A DNA stretch of 9,228 bases from JBBKWG01 sp037968835 (GTDB lineage Bacteria > Pseudomonadota > Alphaproteobacteria > Rhodobacterales > Rhodobacteraceae), in NCBI GenBank assembly GCA_037968835.1, contig JBBKWG010000163.1:1-9228 (forward strand), given 5' to 3'. Made by a program: the position numbers and the translations under genes. Below, piece by piece: positions 6,472 to 9,228 of this stretch. The notes below the pieces were generated by a model, which had not been told where the DNA came from, did not search any database, and saw nothing but the letters and a program-made list of their open reading frames with translations. Within the stretch, counting starts at the first letter, position 1, and each line of letters starts with the position of its first letter.

Positions 6472-6496
6472 GGAACTCCCGCGTCGCACCAGCGTT
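6472..6496 (+). promoter_or_regulatory. Probable EcfG (RpoE2-type) general-stress promoter of ku-ligD
   Basis: GGAAC (6472-6476) and CGTT (6493-6496) are separated by 16 bases, an exact fit to the alphaproteobacterial EcfG consensus (GGAAC, 16-17 bases, CGTT). It lies in the gap before Ku, with a predicted transcript start a few bases after 6496 and a leader of about 100 bases. I scanned the window by eye and found no other clear match on either strand. Published work in Sinorhizobium meliloti reports that some ku genes there depend on RpoE2, which fits. Confidence 0.7.
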
Positions 6497-6595
6497 CATT
6501 CAGATGGGAAGCCGTGACATGTGCCCGGGAATATCATCGGCCAAAATACGGACTAACTCGCCACAATGGATCGTCAGCCGGGCGGCGATTTGATC

Positions 6596-6600
6596 GGAGG
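6596..6600 (+). promoter_or_regulatory. Shine-Dalgarno site of ku
   Basis: GGAGG lies 6 bases before the ATG at 6607, fixing that start. An in-frame TTG at 6601 directly touches the site and is unlikely to be used. Confidence 0.7.
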
Positions 6601-6606
6601 TTGAAG

Positions 6607-7434
6607 ATGGCAGCGCGGGCAACGTGGAAAGGGCAGCTTCGACTGTCGCTGGTCTCGATACCTGTCGAACTTTATTCGGCGACCGAGACTGCATCGCAAA
6701 TCTCGTTTCGTCAGATACACAAGCCATCCGGCAAGCGGGTTCAGTATTCAAAGACGGTGCAGGGCATCGGCCCGGTGGATCGCGACGAAATCGTCAAAGG
6801 ATACGAAGTCGGGGACGACGAGTATATTCTGCTGGACCCCGAAGAAGTCGACGCAATCAAACTGGAATCCAAAAAGACCCTGGAGATAGTCCAGTTCGTC
6901 GGTGCCTGCGAGATTTCGCCGCTTTATTATGATCGACCCTACTACTTGGTTCCAACCGACGAACTGGCGCAGGACGCATACCGTGTCGTTCGTGATGCGA
7001 TGCGCGTAGCCGAAAAAGTCGGGCTTGGCCAACTGACCATGCGGGGCAAGGAATATCTGGTTGCGATCCGGCCCTGCGGCGACGGTCTGTTGCTTGAAAC
7101 GCTTCACTACGCCGACGAACTGCGCAAGGCCGACACCATGTTCTCCGAGATCGACGACGATCCAGCCGACCCCGACCTTCTAGACGTCGCGACGACGCTA
7201 ATTGATCGAAAAACCGCGCCGTTCGACGCCTCGTCGTTTTCCGACAGTTACGCGGCGGCATTGCGGGACCTTATCGACGCCAAACGGAAGAACAAAAAGA
7301 CCCCCCGCGTGTCCGCTTCCGAAAATGACAGACCGGCGGGCGAAAACGTCGTGGACTTGATGGCCGCTCTGAAGGAAAGCCTGAAGAAGACGGAAAGCGT
7401 CAAGAAGAAAGCGGGTCGGAAGAAGGCATCGTGA
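6607..7434 (+). CDS. ku: Ku, NHEJ DNA end-binding protein
   Basis: This 275-residue bacterial Ku forms a homodimeric ring that threads onto double-strand DNA ends and recruits LigD. The N-terminus has the hallmark WKGQLRLSLVSIPVELYS (7-24), then the bridging region around GYEVGDDEYILLDPEE, and YYLVPTDELAQDAYRVVRDAM in the core beta-barrel. The C-terminal NVVDLMAALKESL motif is followed by a Lys-rich tail (about residues 259-275), which in bacterial Ku contributes to DNA and LigD contacts. Length is normal for the family. The open frame extends upstream of 6607 through the promoter region, but GGAGG before 6607 marks the real start. LigD starts one base after its stop, so the two form one unit. 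Confidence 0.97.
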   Translation: MAARATWKGQLRLSLVSIPVELYSATETASQISFRQIHKPSGKRVQYSKTVQGIGPVDRDEIVKGYEVGDDEYILLDPEEVDAIKLESKKTLEIVQFVGACEISPLYYDRPYYLVPTDELAQDAYRVVRDAMRVAEKVGLGQLTMRGKEYLVAIRPCGDGLLLETLHYADELRKADTMFSEIDDDPADPDLLDVATTLIDRKTAPFDASSFSDSYAAALRDLIDAKRKNKKTPRVSASENDRPAGENVVDLMAALKESLKKTESVKKKAGRKKAS

Positions 7435-7435
7435 T

Positions 7436-9228
7436 ATGGCAAAAACCCAATACCGGCTTGCCAGTTACAACGCCAAGCGGGATTTTTCCCGCTCGGATGA
7501 ACCGGAAGGGCGATTAACTCCGGGGACTGGGACAGGCCCGATTTTCATTGTCCAGAAACACGACGCCAGACGCACGCATTACGATTTTCGTCTGGAATGG
7601 GACGGGGCATTGCTGAGTTGGGCGGTGACCAAAGGTCCGAGCGACGACCCGAACCAAAAGCGGCTGGCTGTGCGCACCGAAGATCACCCGCTCGATTACG
7701 CGGATTTCGAGGGCACGATCCCGAAAGGCGAATATGGCGGCGGCACGGTCATGTTGTGGGATCGCGGCTCTTGGGAACCGCGTGGCAACGTTGGCGAGGG
7801 CTTAAAAAAGGGCAAGCTGAAGTTTGAGCTGAGCGGAGCGCGCATGAAAGGCGGCTGGACCCTCGTGCGGATGCGCAATGGCGAGAAGCGAGAGAACTGG
7901 CTGCTGATAAAGGAACGCGACGACCACGCCAATGACGATCCGGATGCCCTCGTCCAGAGTGAGCTTTCCGTGACGACCGGCCGCACCATGGAAGCGATAT
8001 CCAAAGGTGAGCGCGCGAAAAATCCGTCCAAAAGCACCCCGCAGCGCAAAGGCATCCGTCCGAAGTTCCGCAAACCCCAACTGGCGACCTTGGTCGACGC
8101 GGCACCCGAAGGCGACGACTGGATTCACGAGACCAAGTTCGACGGCTATCGTTGCCTTGCAGCTTTGGGGAAGGGCGGGGCGAAGCTTTTTACCCGGTCA
8201 GGCAATGACTGGACCGATCGTTTTGCCGCACTTGACGGCGCGTTCGACGCCTTGCCCTGTGACAGTGCAATGCTCGACGGCGAAATCATGGCGGCCACAA
8301 TCCGGGGCTCGCCATTCTCGTCGCTGCAATCGGCTTTGGGCGACGGCGATCCGCTGGTCTATTTCGCCTTCGATCTCCTCGAACTCGACGGCGATGATCT
8401 GACCGGGCTGCCGCTGAGTGATAGGCGCGACAAGCTTCGCCGGCTGCTTTCAGGCGCGCCTGCTGCCGGGCCGCTTCGGATCAGCGAGGACATACGCGGG
8501 AACGGCGCGGAAGTTTTCCAAGGCGCTTGCGAAAACGGGGCCGAAGGCATCATCTCCAAGCGCGCTGACGCACCCTATCGCGGGCGCCGCAACCTCGACT
8601 GGCGCAAGGTCAAATGCACCAAAAGGCAGGAATTCGTGATCGGTGGTTACTCACCTTCGGACAAGAACCGGCCGTTTGCGTCGCTGTTGATGGGAACCCG
8701 GGAAGGCTCGAAGCTGCGCTATCGCGGTCGTGTCGGCACCGGCTTTTCCGAGCGTGATTTCGAGCAAATGGAAAAGGCGATGAGCCCGCGCAAGACGTCG
8801 CCGTTTGTCGATGTGCCGCGCGATGTGGCCCGAAATGCCAGTTGGCTCCGTCCGGATCTGATTGCCGAAGTCGACTTTACCGAACTCACAACCGCCGGTC
8901 ATATCCGGCACGGAAGCTTTCTCGGCCTGCGTGACGACAAGGCCGCAGACGAGGTGAAAATGGAAAACCCCAAAACCGAGACGCGAATTGCCGGTGTGCG
9001 GCTCAGCAATCCCGATCGCGCCGTTTTCCCGGATGCGGGCTGCACAAAACGCGACGTGGCATGTCACTACGACCGGGTCGGAGAGCGGATGACCGCGATT
9101 GTCGCGCACCGCCCCTTGTCCCTTCTGCGCTGCCCCGATGGGATATCCGGGGACTGTTTTTTCCAGAAGCACGCCGGGAAGGGCTTTCCCGAAGCCCTGC
9201 AACGCGTCGATGTTGTCGAAAAGGACGG
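7436..9228 (+). CDS. ligD: Multifunctional DNA ligase D (PE-LIG-POL), 3' end outside window
   Basis: The frame is open from 7436 to the window end (597 codons seen). The phosphoesterase domain comes first, with H42, H48, D50, R52, R76, H84 and Y88 all present and at the numbering I recall for Pseudomonas aeruginosa LigD. This domain trims 3' ends. The ATP-dependent ligase domain follows, with the AMP-accepting lysine K234 in KFDGYR, LDGEI at 280-284, EGIISK at 370-375 and the motif V lysines K391 and K393. An OB-fold region runs to about residue 510. A primase-type polymerase domain begins near residue 517 (LSNPDRAVFPDAGCTKRD) and is cut off after about 80 residues. AGAAGG 9 bases before the ATG is a fair ribosome site. 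PE-LIG-POL is the Pseudomonas-type order; in Mycobacterium POL comes first. Confidence 0.96.
   Translation, partial: MAKTQYRLASYNAKRDFSRSDEPEGRLTPGTGTGPIFIVQKHDARRTHYDFRLEWDGALLSWAVTKGPSDDPNQKRLAVRTEDHPLDYADFEGTIPKGEYGGGTVMLWDRGSWEPRGNVGEGLKKGKLKFELSGARMKGGWTLVRMRNGEKRENWLLIKERDDHANDDPDALVQSELSVTTGRTMEAISKGERAKNPSKSTPQRKGIRPKFRKPQLATLVDAAPEGDDWIHETKFDGYRCLAALGKGGAKLFTRSGNDWTDRFAALDGAFDALPCDSAMLDGEIMAATIRGSPFSSLQSALGDGDPLVYFAFDLLELDGDDLTGLPLSDRRDKLRRLLSGAPAAGPLRISEDIRGNGAEVFQGACENGAEGIISKRADAPYRGRRNLDWRKVKCTKRQEFVIGGYSPSDKNRPFASLLMGTREGSKLRYRGRVGTGFSERDFEQMEKAMSPRKTSPFVDVPRDVARNASWLRPDLIAEVDFTELTTAGHIRHGSFLGLRDDKAADEVKMENPKTETRIAGVRLSNPDRAVFPDAGCTKRDVACHYDRVGERMTAIVAHRPLSLLRCPDGISGDCFFQKHAGKGFPEALQRVDVVEKD

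Noticed and set aside
5719..6489. 256-codon open frame on the - strand across the GT2 end and DUF892
   Set aside because: It crosses a gene boundary and covers the clear DUF892 gene, with no motifs of its own.
6445..6606. N-terminal extension of Ku
   Set aside because: It would translate through the hairpin edge and promoter-like site. The family begins near the WKG motif, seven residues after the ATG at 6607.
1..9228. CRISPR arrays, tRNA or rRNA genes, insertion sequences, attachment sites
   Set aside because: No repeated spacer structure, cloverleaf, transposase motifs or terminal repeats were seen; nearly all the sequence is coding.

Overview
The window reads as a GC-rich alphaproteobacterial chromosome or large replicon, probably Hyphomicrobiales (Rhizobiales) or a relative. 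This is inferred from the codon usage, the NodS-type methyltransferase, a bacterial Ku/LigD pair, and a sequence matching the promoter consensus of EcfG, the general stress sigma factor found in Alphaproteobacteria. All supported genes lie on the + strand and nothing convincing is on the - strand.

Region 1 (53-5847) is a tight run of seven co-oriented genes. In order they are a GT2 glycosyltransferase, a GT4 glycosyltransferase, a small TTG-started protein with a C-terminal membrane anchor, an atypical acyl-CoA dehydrogenase-like flavoprotein, a PIG-L (LmbE) zinc N-deacetylase, a NodS-like SAM methyltransferase and a second GT2 glycosyltransferase. Four junctions are 4-base ATGA stop/start overlaps, one is a 14-base overlap, and one is either a TTGA overlap or a 2-base gap. 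The set therefore looks like one transcription unit whose promoter lies upstream of the window. The enzyme set repeats the logic of Nod-factor synthesis (sugar transfer, N-deacetylation, N-methylation), with no NodA or sulfotransferase in view. It also resembles the GT4 + PIG-L pairing of mycothiol and bacillithiol synthesis. The product is unknown; a glycan or glycoconjugate with a deacetylated, possibly N-methylated amino sugar is the best inference.

Region 2 (5848-6606) holds one gene, a DUF892 (YciE/YciF) ferritin-like stress protein that seems to lack several of the usual acidic metal ligands. A 9-bp perfect hairpin follows it, and then an exact GGAAC-N16-CGTT sequence.

Region 3 (6607-9228) is the two-gene NHEJ unit: Ku, then LigD one base later, with LigD running off the window end. 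LigD has the Pseudomonas-type order PE-LIG-POL, and only about the first 80 residues of POL are visible. The promoter-like sequence upstream suggests that stress switches this repair pair on. With DUF892 next door, the window looks like part of a general-stress/survival region, and the glycan operon may belong to the same programme.
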